Below are positions 1-7,794 of a DNA stretch of 64,000 nucleotides, piece after piece. Where the stretch lies: NCBI RefSeq assembly GCF_006716315.1, contig NZ_VFOV01000001.1, positions 354,501 to 418,500 on the forward strand, read 5' to 3'. The notes under the pieces are model-generated. The model was not told where the DNA came from, did no database searches, and saw nothing but the letters and a program-made list of their open reading frames with translations. Numbering within the stretch: the stretch's first letter is position 1; the number at the start of each line of letters is the position of its first letter. The translations under genes and the position numbers were made by a program. The DNA comes from Nocardioides albertanoniae. Its GTDB lineage: Bacteria; Actinomycetota; Actinomycetes; Propionibacteriales; Nocardioidaceae.

Positions 1-2
1 AC

Positions 3-329
3 AACGCCTCCGTCATCGGCTGGCGGGCGCAGGAGGGACAGGCGCACTACGCCGCCGCCAAGGCCGGCGTGATGGCGCTGACCCGCTCGGCCGCCGCCGA
101 CCTCGCGCCGCACGGGATCCGCGTCAACGCCGTCTCGCCGTCGCTGGCGATGCACCCGTTCCTGGAGAAGGTCACCAGCCCCGAGCTGCTCGTCGAGCTC
201 AAGGGCGGCGAGGCGTTCGGCCGCGCCGCCGAGCCCTGGGAGGTCGCCAACGTGATGGTCTTCCTGGCCAGCGACTACTCGTCCTACATGACCGGCGAGG
301 TCGTCTCGGTCTCGAGTCAGCATGCGTAG
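3..329 (+). CDS. Short-chain dehydrogenase, IpdF-like, 5'-truncated by window edge
   Basis: Only the last 108 residues are in the window; the Rossmann nucleotide-binding half lies upstream. The visible part has the SDR active-site YAAAK (visible residues 16-20) and the NAVSPS segment that follows it, and ends in SSYMTGEVVSVSSQ. From memory this tail resembles the mycobacterial IpdF group, an NAD-dependent dehydrogenase acting on the hydroxylated HIP-CoA intermediate of cholesterol ring degradation. The next gene on the same strand is fadA6, as expected for this pathway, although 158 bp with a large inverted repeat separate them. SDR family is certain. The IpdF assignment is an inference from the tail and the neighbours. 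Confidence 0.65.
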   Translation, partial: NASVIGWRAQEGQAHYAAAKAGVMALTRSAAADLAPHGIRVNAVSPSLAMHPFLEKVTSPELLVELKGGEAFGRAAEPWEVANVMVFLASDYSSYMTGEVVSVSSQHA

Positions 330-340
330 CAGCACCCCGC

Positions 341-464
341 TGGTCGAGCCGGGAGGCCGCCTGCGGCCGAGCGTGTCGAGACCAACGCAGTCCTATCGAG
401 CGTCGACGGGACCGTGTTGGTCTCGACACGACGTCGCTCGTACCTCACGACGTCGGCTCGACCG
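341..464. repeat. Long intergenic inverted repeat (arms about 45 bp)
   Basis: The left arm begins TGGTCGAGCC at 341 and ends GTGTCGAGACCAA near 385. The right arm begins TTGGTCTCGACAC at 417 and ends GGCTCGACC near 463. The arm ends are reverse complements; the arm middles match less well. The element fills most of the gap between the IpdF-like gene and fadA6, so it could terminate the first transcript, shape the mRNA, or be a copy of a dispersed palindromic repeat. No second copy is in this window. Confidence 0.6.
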
Positions 465-487
465 GCGTGGGTCAAGGAGTCAGAACA

Positions 488-1636
488 ATGTCTGAGGCAT
501 ACATCATCGACGCCGTCCGTACGCCGGTCGGCAAGCGCGGTGGCGCGCTCGCCGGCGTACATCCCGCTGATCTCGGCGCCCACTCGCTGGCCGCGCTCGT
601 CGACCGGACCGGGGTCGACCCGGGCGCCGTCGACGACGTGATCATGGGCTGCTGCGACACCATCGGCGGACAGGCCGGCGACGTCGCGCGGACGGCGTGG
701 TTGGTGGCCGGTCTGCCCGACCACGTGCCGGGTGTGACCATCGACCGGCAGTGCGGCTCCTCGCAGCAGGCGGTGCACTTCGCCGCGCAGGGCGTCATGT
801 CCGGCACCCAGGACCTGGTGGTCGCCGGCGGGCTGCAGAACATGTCGGCGATCCCGATCTCCGCGGCGATGCTGGTGGGCCAGCAGTACGGGTTCACGAC
901 TCCGTTCGCCGAGTCGCCCGGCTGGATGAAGCGTTACGGCGACCAGGAGGTCTCCCAGTTCCGCTCCGCCGAGATGATCGCCGAGAAGTGGGACGTCTCG
1001 CGCGAGGACATGGAGGCCTATGCCCTCGAATCGCACCAGCGTGCCAAGGCCGCGATCGCAGCAGGGCGGTTCGACCGCGAGATCGTCGCGGTCGGCGACT
1101 TCGACACCGACCAGTGCCCGCGCGAGACCTCGCTGGAGAAGATGGCCTCGCTCGACCCGCTGGCGCCCGGCGGACGGATCACCGCTGCCGTCGCATCTCA
1201 GATCTGCGATGCCTCCTCGGCGCTGCTGGTGGCGTCCGAGCAGGGCGTACGCAGCCACGATCTGACCCCGCGAGCCCGGATCCATCACCTCTCGGTGCGC
1301 GGCGACGACCCGGTGTGGATGCTCACCGGGCCGATCGAGGCGACTCGCCACGCCCTGGCGAAGACGGGCCTGTCGGTCGACGACATCGACCTGTTCGAGT
1401 GCAACGAGGCCTTCGCGAGCGTCGTGCTGGCGTGGATGAAGGAGCTCGACATCCCGCGCTCGAAGGTGAACGTGAACGGCGGCGGCATCGCCCTCGGCCA
1501 CCCCATCGGCGCCACCGGTGCCCGGCTGATGACAACTCTCCTCAACGAGCTCGAGCGCACCGGCGGCCGCTACGGCCTGCAGACCATGTGCGAGGGCGGC
1601 GGCCAGGCCAACGTGACGATCATCGAACGGCTCTGA
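488..1636 (+). CDS. fadA6: Steroid beta-ketoacyl-CoA thiolase FadA6
   Basis: A 382-residue thiolase (acetyl-CoA acyltransferase) of normal family length. The nucleophilic cysteine is C89 in DRQCGSSQQA. The C-terminal catalytic pair is H338 in GGGIALGHPIGATGA and C368 in TMCEGGGQAN. The start at 488 is preceded by AAGGAG at 473-478; an in-frame ATG 21 nt upstream has no such site. The sequence agrees closely with my memory of mycobacterial FadA6, which cleaves late ring-derived CoA esters in the HIP branch of cholesterol catabolism. Neighbouring IpdC and EchA20 homologs support that role. A general beta-oxidation role is the alternative. Confidence 0.88.
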   Translation: MSEAYIIDAVRTPVGKRGGALAGVHPADLGAHSLAALVDRTGVDPGAVDDVIMGCCDTIGGQAGDVARTAWLVAGLPDHVPGVTIDRQCGSSQQAVHFAAQGVMSGTQDLVVAGGLQNMSAIPISAAMLVGQQYGFTTPFAESPGWMKRYGDQEVSQFRSAEMIAEKWDVSREDMEAYALESHQRAKAAIAAGRFDREIVAVGDFDTDQCPRETSLEKMASLDPLAPGGRITAAVASQICDASSALLVASEQGVRSHDLTPRARIHHLSVRGDDPVWMLTGPIEATRHALAKTGLSVDDIDLFECNEAFASVVLAWMKELDIPRSKVNVNGGGIALGHPIGATGARLMTTLLNELERTGGRYGLQTMCEGGGQANVTIIERL

Positions 1637-1643
1637 GGTCGGG

Positions 1644-1689
1644 GTTGTGAAGCTGAGAGTGGTCTAGAGGCCACGCTCAGCTTCACAAC
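1644..1689. terminator. Bidirectional terminator hairpin between convergent genes
   Basis: A perfect 14-bp inverted repeat, GTTGTGAAGCTGAG (1644-1657) and CTCAGCTTCACAAC (1676-1689), encloses a smaller GTGG/CCAC stem. It sits 8 nt after the fadA6 stop and 15 nt from the stop of the convergent YidC paralog, so it can end both transcripts. There is no U-tract, as is common in high-GC actinobacteria. Confidence 0.8.
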
Positions 1690-1703
1690 GTCCGGCGGCC
1701 AGA

Positions 1704-2516
1704 TCAGGCCGGCTGCAACCTGACCGTCCGGCGCTCGGCGGCAGGGGAGCCGGGCGTGGGGAACCAGTGGTGGATCACCGCCGCCTGCCCCGCGGTCCAC
1801 AGGCCGCTGATCACCCAGTAGACGAGCAGGGCGAGCGGCACGGTGCTGCCGGCGAGCAGCATCCCGCCCGCGGAGATGACAGGCATCAGCTCCTGGATGC
1901 GGATCATCGACTCGGGCATGTCGGCGCGCACCATGTTGGGCAGCACCCATAGCCGCTGGCTCAGGAAGCTGACCGCGGCCGCGGTGGCGGCGAGGCCGAG
2001 GGTGATCACCAGGTGGGTGGTGTCGCCGGAGAGGTAGCCGTGCCCGGTGAGCGGGGTGCCGAGGAAGGTCGCTCTGCCGAGGGAGGCGACCAGGCCGTCG
2101 CTCATCGCCCCGACCGCGGTGTTCCGGCTGACGTCGGAGAGCAGGTGGTAGAGCGCCAGGAAGATCGGCAGCTGAGCGAACGCGGCGAGCATCGCGAACC
2201 GGGGCACGCCGTGCTCCTCGTTGATCTTCCGGCGCTCCTCCATCATCGCCATCATGTCGGCCTGGCTCTGGGTGCCGGACTTGCTCTTCTTGGTGTACTT
2301 CTTCGTCAGTGCCTGGAGCTGCGGGCGGGCGCGGGCGGAGGCGTGGGCGGTGCGTACGCCGCGGATCGTGAGCGGCAGCAGTACGAGCCGCACCAGCACC
2401 ACGACGGCCGCGATGGCCAGCAGCCAGCTGGCATTGTCGCCGGCGAAGGCGAGGACGTGGTGGGCTCCGGCGAGGGCGGCAGCGAGGGCGTGCGAGACGG
2501 GGGCGAGGACGGACAT
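1704..2516 (-). CDS. YidC/Oxa1-family membrane insertase (second-copy type)
   Basis: A 270-residue integral membrane protein of the YidC/Oxa1 family, which inserts and folds inner-membrane proteins with or without SecYEG. Visible hydrophobic segments are near residues 29-48, 107-125, 168-187 and 212-240. A basic cytoplasmic stretch (KKYTKKSKSG) follows the first transmembrane segment, and the FAQLPIFLALY segment is typical. It is shorter than the housekeeping YidC and is not next to rpmH/rnpA, so I infer a paralog. A strong AGGAG lies about 7 nt before the ATG. It shares direction with the small membrane gene 61 bp upstream and probably forms an operon with it. Confidence 0.85.
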   Translation of the reverse strand: MSVLAPVSHALAAALAGAHHVLAFAGDNASWLLAIAAVVVLVRLVLLPLTIRGVRTAHASARARPQLQALTKKYTKKSKSGTQSQADMMAMMEERRKINEEHGVPRFAMLAAFAQLPIFLALYHLLSDVSRNTAVGAMSDGLVASLGRATFLGTPLTGHGYLSGDTTHLVITLGLAATAAAVSFLSQRLWVLPNMVRADMPESMIRIQELMPVISAGGMLLAGSTVPLALLVYWVISGLWTAGQAAVIHHWFPTPGSPAAERRTVRLQPA

Positions 2517-2577
2517 GGGTGTGCTCCTGAGGTGAGTGGGTAGAACTGACGGGCTCGCCGGCGGGCGAGCGAAGGGG

Positions 2578-2865
2578 TCAGTCCTGCTCAGGAGCGCGCG
2601 GGCGGCGCGGGGAGCAGACCGGGTCGGTGACCCGGGCGGTGAGATGATGAGGTCCGTCGTAGGCGTCGCGTGCAGCTGTCGACCGTGCCCTGACCAGGGC
2701 GAACGATCCGACGTTGTGGATCGCGCCGATCGCGACGGCGGCGAGCGCGGTCGAGACCGCGATGGTGAGCAGCGCCTGCTCCGGGTCGACGCTCATCAGC
2801 GCCGGGAGCATCAGGGTGAAAAGCGCGACGAGCGCGATGCGTACGCGCTTCGTCTCGGTGTTCAC
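2578..2865 (-). CDS. Small two-helix membrane protein, probably DUF6412 family
   Basis: A 95-residue protein starting at GTG, with two hydrophobic helices (about residues 9-26 and 32-52) and a short hydrophilic tail carrying CSPRRPRAPEQ. I recall small proteins of this layout (DUF6412) beside YidC-like genes in actinobacteria, but function is unknown. It lies directly upstream of the YidC paralog on the same strand, 61 bp apart, which suggests a shared transcript and possibly a role as partner or substrate of the insertase. The ribosome-binding site is weak, so the start is uncertain. Confidence 0.6.
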   Translation of the reverse strand: MNTETKRVRIALVALFTLMLPALMSVDPEQALLTIAVSTALAAVAIGAIHNVGSFALVRARSTAARDAYDGPHHLTARVTDPVCSPRRPRAPEQD

Positions 2866-2899
2866 CCTCTCACTGTAGCGATCGTGGTCAACCCGGGCG

Positions 2900-3469
2900 T
2901 CATCGCAGATCGCGACGCATCAGCACGCGCGGGTGGCCGGCGAGCACGGACGTGGTGTCGGCGGCGTGGGTGAACCCCGCGGCCTCGAAGTTCTTCCGGA
3001 TGCCGGCGTAGGCCATCGTCTGGTCGACCTTCGCGCCCTGGTTGTCGAGCGGATAGGCCTCGACGGCGGGCGCACCGCGATCGCGGGCGAAGTCGACCGC
3101 ACCGTCGATGAGCGCGTGCGAGATGCCCTGCCGACGGTGGCCGGGGCGCACCCGGATGCACCACAGCGACCAGACGGGCAGGTCGTCGACGTGCGGGATC
3201 TTGCGGTTGCGGGCGAAGGAGGTGTCGGTGCGCGGCGCGATCGCCGCCCAGCCGACCGGTTCGTCGCCGTCGTAGGCCAGCACGCCCAGCGGCCCCGACC
3301 CGAGCAGCTCGCGCACCTTGTCGCCTCGCGCCGGGCCGCGCAGCTCGTTGTTGAGCTTCGACGGGATCCGGTAGCTGAGGCACCAGCACACGTTGGACTC
3401 GGGCCGCTTGGGCCCGACGAGGGTGCGTACGTCCTCGAACACCGTCGCGGGCCGAACCTCGATGGTCAT
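2900..3469 (-). CDS. GNAT-family N-acetyltransferase
   Basis: A 189-residue protein with the GNAT acetyl-CoA motif A as VRPGHRRQGISHALIDGAV (about residues 112-130). An N-terminal CWCL motif is typical of a GNAT subgroup with a cysteine-rich opening. The substrate cannot be told from sequence. I chose the ATG at 3469 because the upstream in-frame extension is a shadow of ipdC and the family starts with MxIxxRPAT. It begins 16 bp after the ipdC stop on the same strand, so it is probably cotranscribed with ipdC and echA20, although no acetylation step is known in that pathway. Confidence 0.8.
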   Translation of the reverse strand: MTIEVRPATVFEDVRTLVGPKRPESNVCWCLSYRIPSKLNNELRGPARGDKVRELLGSGPLGVLAYDGDEPVGWAAIAPRTDTSFARNRKIPHVDDLPVWSLWCIRVRPGHRRQGISHALIDGAVDFARDRGAPAVEAYPLDNQGAKVDQTMAYAGIRKNFEAAGFTHAADTTSVLAGHPRVLMRRDLR

Positions 3470-3485
3470 GGGGTCACTGTGAGGC

Positions 3486-4556
3486 TCAGACGCGGGCCGC
3501 GTCCAGGTGTTTGAGGCGCTCGGCGGCCTGGCTGACGATGCGGTCGACGAGCTCCTCGCAGGTCGGGAGGTCGTCGAGGAGGCCGACGACCTGGCCGCTG
3601 GAGAGCATGCCGGCGTCGGTGTCGCCCTCGACGAGGCCGGCGCGCAGGAGCATCGGAGTGTTGGCGGCGAGCACCACCTCGGCCCAGGTGCGGTCGCCGC
3701 CATGGACCATGGTGCGGCCGTCCTTGACCAGGGTCTTCCAGGGCAGGCCGGACATCTCCTTGAACTGCCTGGTGCGCTTGATCGTGCGGGCCAGCTTCGC
3801 GGTGATGCCCTCCTTCTCCAGCGTGTCGATGAACTCGGTGCGGAGCAGGCGGTGTGGCATGCCGTCGGCCTTCGTGGTCACGACGGTGCCGTCGAGGCCG
3901 AAGCTCAGATAGCGCTGCCGCACCTCCTCGGGGACGGCGGAGTCGGCGGTGAGCAGGAAGCGTGTGCCCATGCCGATGCCCGCGGCGCCGTAGGACATCG
4001 CCGCCGCGAGACCGCGGCCGTCGAAGAAGCCGCCCGCGGCGACGACGGGGATGTCGACGGCGTCGAGGACCGACGGGAGGAGCAGGGTCGTCGGGACGGC
4101 TCCGGTGTGGCCGCCGCCCTCGCCGCCCTGGATCATCACCATGTCGGCGCCCCAGCTCGCCACCTTCTTCGCGTGCTTGGCCGCGCCGATCGACGGCATC
4201 ACGACGATGCCGTGCTCCTTGAGCTTGCTGATCAGCTCGGGCTTGGGCGCAAGGGCGAAGCTCGCGACCTTCACCCCGTGGTCGATCAGCAGCCGGCAGC
4301 GGTCGGGGGCGTCGGAGGCGTCGGCGCGCAGGTTGACGCCGAACGGTTTGTCGGTGCGGCTCTTGACCTCGACGATCGCTTTCTCCAGCTCGTCGAGCGT
4401 CATCGTCGCCGAGGCCAGGATGCCGAGCGCGCCGGCATTGGCGGTCGCGGAGACCAGCCGCGGCCCGGCCACCCAGCCCATGCCGGTCTGCACGATCGGA
4501 TGCTCGACCCCGGTCAGCTCGGTCAGCGGCGTACGAAATGTGGGTGTGGTGCTCAT
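3486..4556 (-). CDS. ipdC: IpdC-type flavin oxidoreductase (nitronate monooxygenase fold)
   Basis: A 356-residue TIM-barrel flavoprotein of the nitronate monooxygenase/2-nitropropane dioxygenase family. The FMN-phosphate region GGEGGGHTG (about residue 143 on) and AAGGFFDGRGLA are clear, and the opening LTELxGVEHPIVQTGMGWVAG is family-typical. It matches my memory of IpdC, the NAD(P)H:flavin oxidoreductase of cholesterol HIP degradation, which acts on a hydroxylated bicyclic CoA thioester to supply the substrate for EchA20. EchA20 is encoded 113 bp upstream on the same strand. A family-A intergenic repeat fills that gap. Confidence 0.85.
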   Translation of the reverse strand: MSTTPTFRTPLTELTGVEHPIVQTGMGWVAGPRLVSATANAGALGILASATMTLDELEKAIVEVKSRTDKPFGVNLRADASDAPDRCRLLIDHGVKVASFALAPKPELISKLKEHGIVVMPSIGAAKHAKKVASWGADMVMIQGGEGGGHTGAVPTTLLLPSVLDAVDIPVVAAGGFFDGRGLAAAMSYGAAGIGMGTRFLLTADSAVPEEVRQRYLSFGLDGTVVTTKADGMPHRLLRTEFIDTLEKEGITAKLARTIKRTRQFKEMSGLPWKTLVKDGRTMVHGGDRTWAEVVLAANTPMLLRAGLVEGDTDAGMLSSGQVVGLLDDLPTCEELVDRIVSQAAERLKHLDAARV

Positions 4557-4570
4557 CAGGTCTCCTCATC

Positions 4571-4666
4571 GCGCCGAGTCGGCGCAAACTGACATGAAAT
4601 TGGGGCGAGTCGGCTCGTTCTGACCAAGATCAGCGTCGAGTCGGCTCGTCATGACGAGCCGACTCG
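4571..4666. repeat. Intergenic repeat A, copy 1 (CGAGTCGGCTCGT palindromes)
   Basis: The gap between echA20 and ipdC holds four related units. One is the 15-nt palindrome GCGCCGAGTCGGCGC (4571-4585). The second is a single GCGAGTCGGCTCGTT near 4605. The last two form a perfect 30-bp palindrome at 4637-4666, centred on CGTCATGACG with arms CGAGTCGGCTCGTCA. The arrangement recurs at 14906-14967 in the opposite orientation. It lies just downstream of the echA20 stop and could act as a terminator or mRNA-stabilising hairpin. Confidence 0.8.
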
Positions 4667-4669
4667 GCA

Positions 4670-5413
4670 TCACTTGCCGTCCTTCACGAAGGCGTCGCGG
4701 CGCTCGTCGGCGACGCCGGCGAGGTTGAGCTCGTAGGTGAAGCCCTGCTCGAAGCGGTAGGAGGCGTTCACGTCGATCGGGTCGATGCCGTTGAGCGCGG
4801 CCTTGGCGGCGCGGATGACCCGCGGGTCCTTGGTGGCGACCTGCCGGGCGACCTCGAGCGCGGCCTCGTCGAGCTTGTCGCGTGGCACCACCTGGTGGAC
4901 CGAGCCCAGCTCGTGGAGGCGCTGGGCGGTGATGGTCTGGGCGGTGAAGTAGAGCGTGCGCAGCATGTGCTGCGGCACCAGCCGGCTCAGGTGGGTGGCG
5001 GCACCGAGGGCACCGCGGTCGACCTCGGGTACGCCGAAGAACGCGTCGTCGCTGGCCACGATCGTGTCGGCGTTGCCGACCAGCCCGACGCCGCCGCCGA
5101 GGCAGAAGCCGTTGACCGCGGCGATGACCGGCACCGGGCACTCGTAGATCGCCTTGAAGGCCGCGTAGCAGCCGCGGTTGGCGCCGAGGATGCCCTCGAA
5201 CCCCTCGATCTGCTGCATCTCCTTGATGTCGACGCCGGCGTTGAAGCCCTTGCCCTCGGCGCGCAGGATCACGACCCGGGCGCCGTTCTCGGCGGCGGTC
5301 GTGACCGCGTCGGCGACCTCGAACCAGCCCTTCACCGGCAACGCGTTCACCGGTGGGTGGCTCATCGTGACGACGGCGATCTGCTCGTCGGTGACCTCGG
5401 TGGAGATGCTCAT
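4670..5413 (-). CDS. echA20: EchA20-type ring-hydrolysing crotonase of HIP-CoA degradation
   Basis: A 247-residue crotonase-fold protein, the usual EchA20 length. The oxyanion-hole regions are GKGFNAGVDIKEM (about residues 53-65) and NGFCLGGGVGLVG (about 99-111). The RGALGAATHLSRLVPQH and RFEQGFTYELNLAGVADERR stretches agree with mycobacterial EchA20. In the characterised pathway EchA20 hydrolyses a ring of the bicyclic CoA intermediate before IpdAB opens the last ring. IpdAB is not encoded between echA20 and ipdC here. The gene is divergent from the SDR at 5522 with a 108-bp promoter region that carries inverted repeats suited to a TetR regulator. Confidence 0.9.
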   Translation of the reverse strand: MSISTEVTDEQIAVVTMSHPPVNALPVKGWFEVADAVTTAAENGARVVILRAEGKGFNAGVDIKEMQQIEGFEGILGANRGCYAAFKAIYECPVPVIAAVNGFCLGGGVGLVGNADTIVASDDAFFGVPEVDRGALGAATHLSRLVPQHMLRTLYFTAQTITAQRLHELGSVHQVVPRDKLDEAALEVARQVATKDPRVIRAAKAALNGIDPIDVNASYRFEQGFTYELNLAGVADERRDAFVKDGK

Positions 5414-5439
5414 GAGCGTCCTATGGTGGGTGATGACTA

Positions 5440-5482
5440 ACCAAACGATTGCTTGGTAGCCTAGCAGTTGCTTGGTTCAAGC
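5440..5482. promoter_or_regulatory. Candidate TetR (KstR2-like) operators in divergent promoter
   Basis: Two inverted repeats sit between echA20 and the SDR gene: ACCAAACGATTGCTTGGT (5440-5457) and GCTTGGTTCAAGC (5470-5482). They also share the direct repeat TTGCTTGGT. KstR2 controls these pathway genes in mycobacteria and recognises a CAAG..CTTG palindrome; the sites here use the same half-site letters but differ in spacing. Assignment to a KstR2 homolog is an inference. Confidence 0.5.
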
Positions 5483-5521
5483 TGGCAAGACCGACGTACG
5501 TATCGACGCAGGGAGCACTCA

Positions 5522-6400
5522 ATGGGACTGCTGGACGGCAGGATCGCGATCGTCACCGGAGCAGGGCGGGGGATCGGCCGGGCGCACGCGCTCGAGCTCG
5601 CCCGCCACGGAGCGAAGGTCGTCGTCAACGACTTCGGGGTCTCCCTGGCCGGCGAGGGCACCGGTGAGTCGCCCGCCGAGCAGGTCGTCTCCGAGATCGT
5701 CTCCGCAGGTGGGGAGGCGGTTGCCAACGCTGCCGACGTGGCCGACTTCGCGGATGCCGAGGCGATGGTGCGACAGGCGGTCGAGACGTACGGGGGGCTC
5801 GACATCCTGGTCAACAACGCCGGGTTCGTGCGCGACCGGATGCTCGTCAACACCTCCGAGGAGGAGTGGGACGCCGTCATCCGGGTGCATCTCAAGGGTC
5901 ACTTCGCGACCATGCGGCATGCCGGCGCCTACTGGCGCGCCGAGTCGAAGCAGGGGCGGCCGCGGGCGGCGCGGGTCATCAACACCTCCTCCGGTGCGGG
6001 CCTGCAGGGGTCGATCGGGCAGGGCACCTACACCGCCGCGAAGGCCGGGATCGCCGGGCTGACCCTCGTTGCGGCCGCCGAGATGGGCCGCTACGGAGTC
6101 ACCGTCAACGCGATCGCGCCGGTCGCCAAGACCCGGATGACCGAGGGCGCCTTCGACACCTCGGCCATGGCGCTGCCCGAGGACAACAGCCCGATCGTCG
6201 CCTGGCTCGCCTCCGAGGACGCCGGCGACGTCACCGGCCGGGTCATCGAGATCGACGGCACCGTCGTCACCGTCGAGAACGGCTGGGCCCACGGCCCCTC
6301 CGCCGACGCCGGCGCCCGCTGGGACGCCGCCGACGTCGGCCCCGCCCTCCGCAAGCTCCTTGGTGAGGCGCCGACCCCCGAGAACGTCTACGGCACCTGA
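5522..6400 (+). CDS. Short-chain dehydrogenase of the steroid-ring cluster (Rv3548c-like)
   Basis: A 292-residue classical SDR. The cofactor loop TGAGRGIGRAHA is at residues 11-22, NNAG is near residue 100, and the catalytic YTAAK is near residue 170, preceded by the serine-containing INTSSGAGLQG. The long form with an AEMGRYGVTVNAIAP segment resembles the M. tuberculosis protein encoded by Rv3548c in the KstR2 regulon. The start at 5522 has AGGGAG about 8 nt upstream. It is divergent from echA20 and shares its presumed operator. The exact substrate is unknown; I infer a hydroxy/oxo CoA-ester step of the same pathway. Confidence 0.82.
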   Translation: MGLLDGRIAIVTGAGRGIGRAHALELARHGAKVVVNDFGVSLAGEGTGESPAEQVVSEIVSAGGEAVANAADVADFADAEAMVRQAVETYGGLDILVNNAGFVRDRMLVNTSEEEWDAVIRVHLKGHFATMRHAGAYWRAESKQGRPRAARVINTSSGAGLQGSIGQGTYTAAKAGIAGLTLVAAAEMGRYGVTVNAIAPVAKTRMTEGAFDTSAMALPEDNSPIVAWLASEDAGDVTGRVIEIDGTVVTVENGWAHGPSADAGARWDAADVGPALRKLLGEAPTPENVYGT

Positions 6401-6421
6401 CCGCGGCCGGGTTCGACAGGC

Positions 6422-7144
6422 TCAGAGGTGAATGTCGGGAGGGCGTACGAGCTCGGGTTCGCGACCGGCGCTGACGGTCCAGGCCTCGCCGGTGTCGCGG
6501 CTGCTGAGCACGGTCTCCGCTGCGATGGCCACCTCCGCCGGGTCGGCAATCGGTAGCCCGGCGGCCTCGAGGGCGTCACACATCGGCGCGAGCATCGGGG
6601 TGTCGACGAAGCCGGGGCAGAGCGCGTTGACCCGGACGCTGCCGGACGGCGACATGGTCGCTCCCGACATGGCGGCACCACGGACGAGACCGACGAGGGC
6701 GTGCTTGGCGACGGAGTAGAAGACGTCGGGCGACCCGAGGAGGCCGGCGATGCTGGAGACGACCAGCGCGGAGCCGTCGCTCGCGCGCAGCGGCTCCCAG
6801 CAGGCCGCCAGGCCGTAGACGACGCCGTCGAGGTTGACCCGGCTGCTCGCTCGATATGCGTCGGCATCGAATCCGGAGAGCCCGGTGCCGCCGGGAGTGG
6901 CGGCGGTGAAGACGGCCAGGTCCAGGCCGCCGTAGGCCTCGATGGCGGCGGCCACGGCCCGCTCGTTGTCCGCGGGCGCGGCCACGTCGGTGCGTACGAA
7001 CAGTCCGCCCAGCTCGGCCGCCAGCGACTCTCCGCGGTCGGCGTTCATGTCGGCGAGGACCACCGAGTCTCCTCGGGCGGCGAGCCGTCGGGCGATGGCG
7101 GACCCGATGCCTCCGGCGCCCCCGGTGATGAGGGTGGTCGTCAC
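6422..7144 (-). CDS. Short-chain dehydrogenase/reductase
   Basis: A 240-residue SDR starting at GTG. It has the cofactor loop TGGAGGIGSAIA (residues 7-18), an acidic LADMN suggesting NAD preference, the catalytic serine in VVSSIAG and YSVAK as the tyrosine-lysine pair. The start overlaps the stop of the upstream membrane-protein gene by 4 bp (GTGA), so translation is probably coupled. It is the last gene of a TetR-membrane protein-SDR operon. The substrate is not evident. It is only distantly similar to the SDR at 5522 and is convergent with it, 21 bp apart. Confidence 0.85.
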   Translation of the reverse strand: MTTTLITGGAGGIGSAIARRLAARGDSVVLADMNADRGESLAAELGGLFVRTDVAAPADNERAVAAAIEAYGGLDLAVFTAATPGGTGLSGFDADAYRASSRVNLDGVVYGLAACWEPLRASDGSALVVSSIAGLLGSPDVFYSVAKHALVGLVRGAAMSGATMSPSGSVRVNALCPGFVDTPMLAPMCDALEAAGLPIADPAEVAIAAETVLSSRDTGEAWTVSAGREPELVRPPDIHL

Positions 7145-7794
7145 GAAGACACGGGCGTGACCCGGGTGCCGTCGAGCCGCAGGCCGGCCCTGCGGAGCAT
7201 CCGGCGGCCGACGACCCGCTGGAAGACGAACATGGCAGCGATCACGACGACGAGGAGGAGGTCGTCGAGCAGCGGCACCACATCGACCGGCAAAGTGAGC
7301 GCCATGACGACCCGGCCGGTGGCGTCGAGCACGAGGAGTACGCCCCAGGCCGCGGTGCATGCCCACAGCACCCTGCGGAAGGCTGGGTGGTGCTCCCAGC
7401 TCGATGCCCAGTCGCGTCGCTGCTGCTCGTCGAAGATCTGGGTCGCGGCGCTGTAGAGCAGTGGTCGACGCATCAGCAGCGTGGCGAGCAGGAGCAGGCC
7501 GAGCGCTGCCGTTCCCCACGCGGATCTGATCAGCAGCATCCGTGGATCCCCGGTCACCACAGACATCACGGCGCTCATCCCGACCGCGGCGAGCATGAAC
7601 AGGGTCAGGCCGCTGACCCGGCCCTCGGAGCGGTAGGACCGCACCGCTCTCAGCACCGGCACGGCGGCGGCCAGCAGCAGGGCGGGAGTCTGGTCGACCC
7701 CGGCGATCCGGGCGATGTAGTAGACGCCGACCGGACCCAGCAGATCCGGGCCCAGCCTGCGTAGGAGCTCCTTGTGGTCACGCCTGCTCATCAC
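7141..7794 (-). CDS. VC0807-like integral membrane protein
   Basis: A 217-residue membrane protein with about five or six hydrophobic segments (near residues 16-48, 62-80, 88-107, 140-160 and 168-195). The layout, including FDEQQRRDWASSW between two helices, recalls the VC0807 family of uncharacterised membrane proteins. Its ATG overlaps the TetR stop by 4 bp and its stop overlaps the SDR start by 4 bp, so all three are one translationally coupled unit. The function is unknown. The context suggests a TetR-controlled stress or substrate-responsive module. Confidence 0.65.
   Translation of the reverse strand: MMSRRDHKELLRRLGPDLLGPVGVYYIARIAGVDQTPALLLAAAVPVLRAVRSYRSEGRVSGLTLFMLAAVGMSAVMSVVTGDPRMLLIRSAWGTAALGLLLLATLLMRRPLLYSAATQIFDEQQRRDWASSWEHHPAFRRVLWACTAAWGVLLVLDATGRVVMALTLPVDVVPLLDDLLLVVVIAAMFVFQRVVGRRMLRRAGLRLDGTRVTPVSS

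Noticed and set aside
6411..6421. Short GGTTCGACAGGCTC sequence between two convergent SDR genes
   Set aside because: It resembles a fragment of a dispersed repeat but no second arm or second copy is present here, so it cannot be supported as a repeat.
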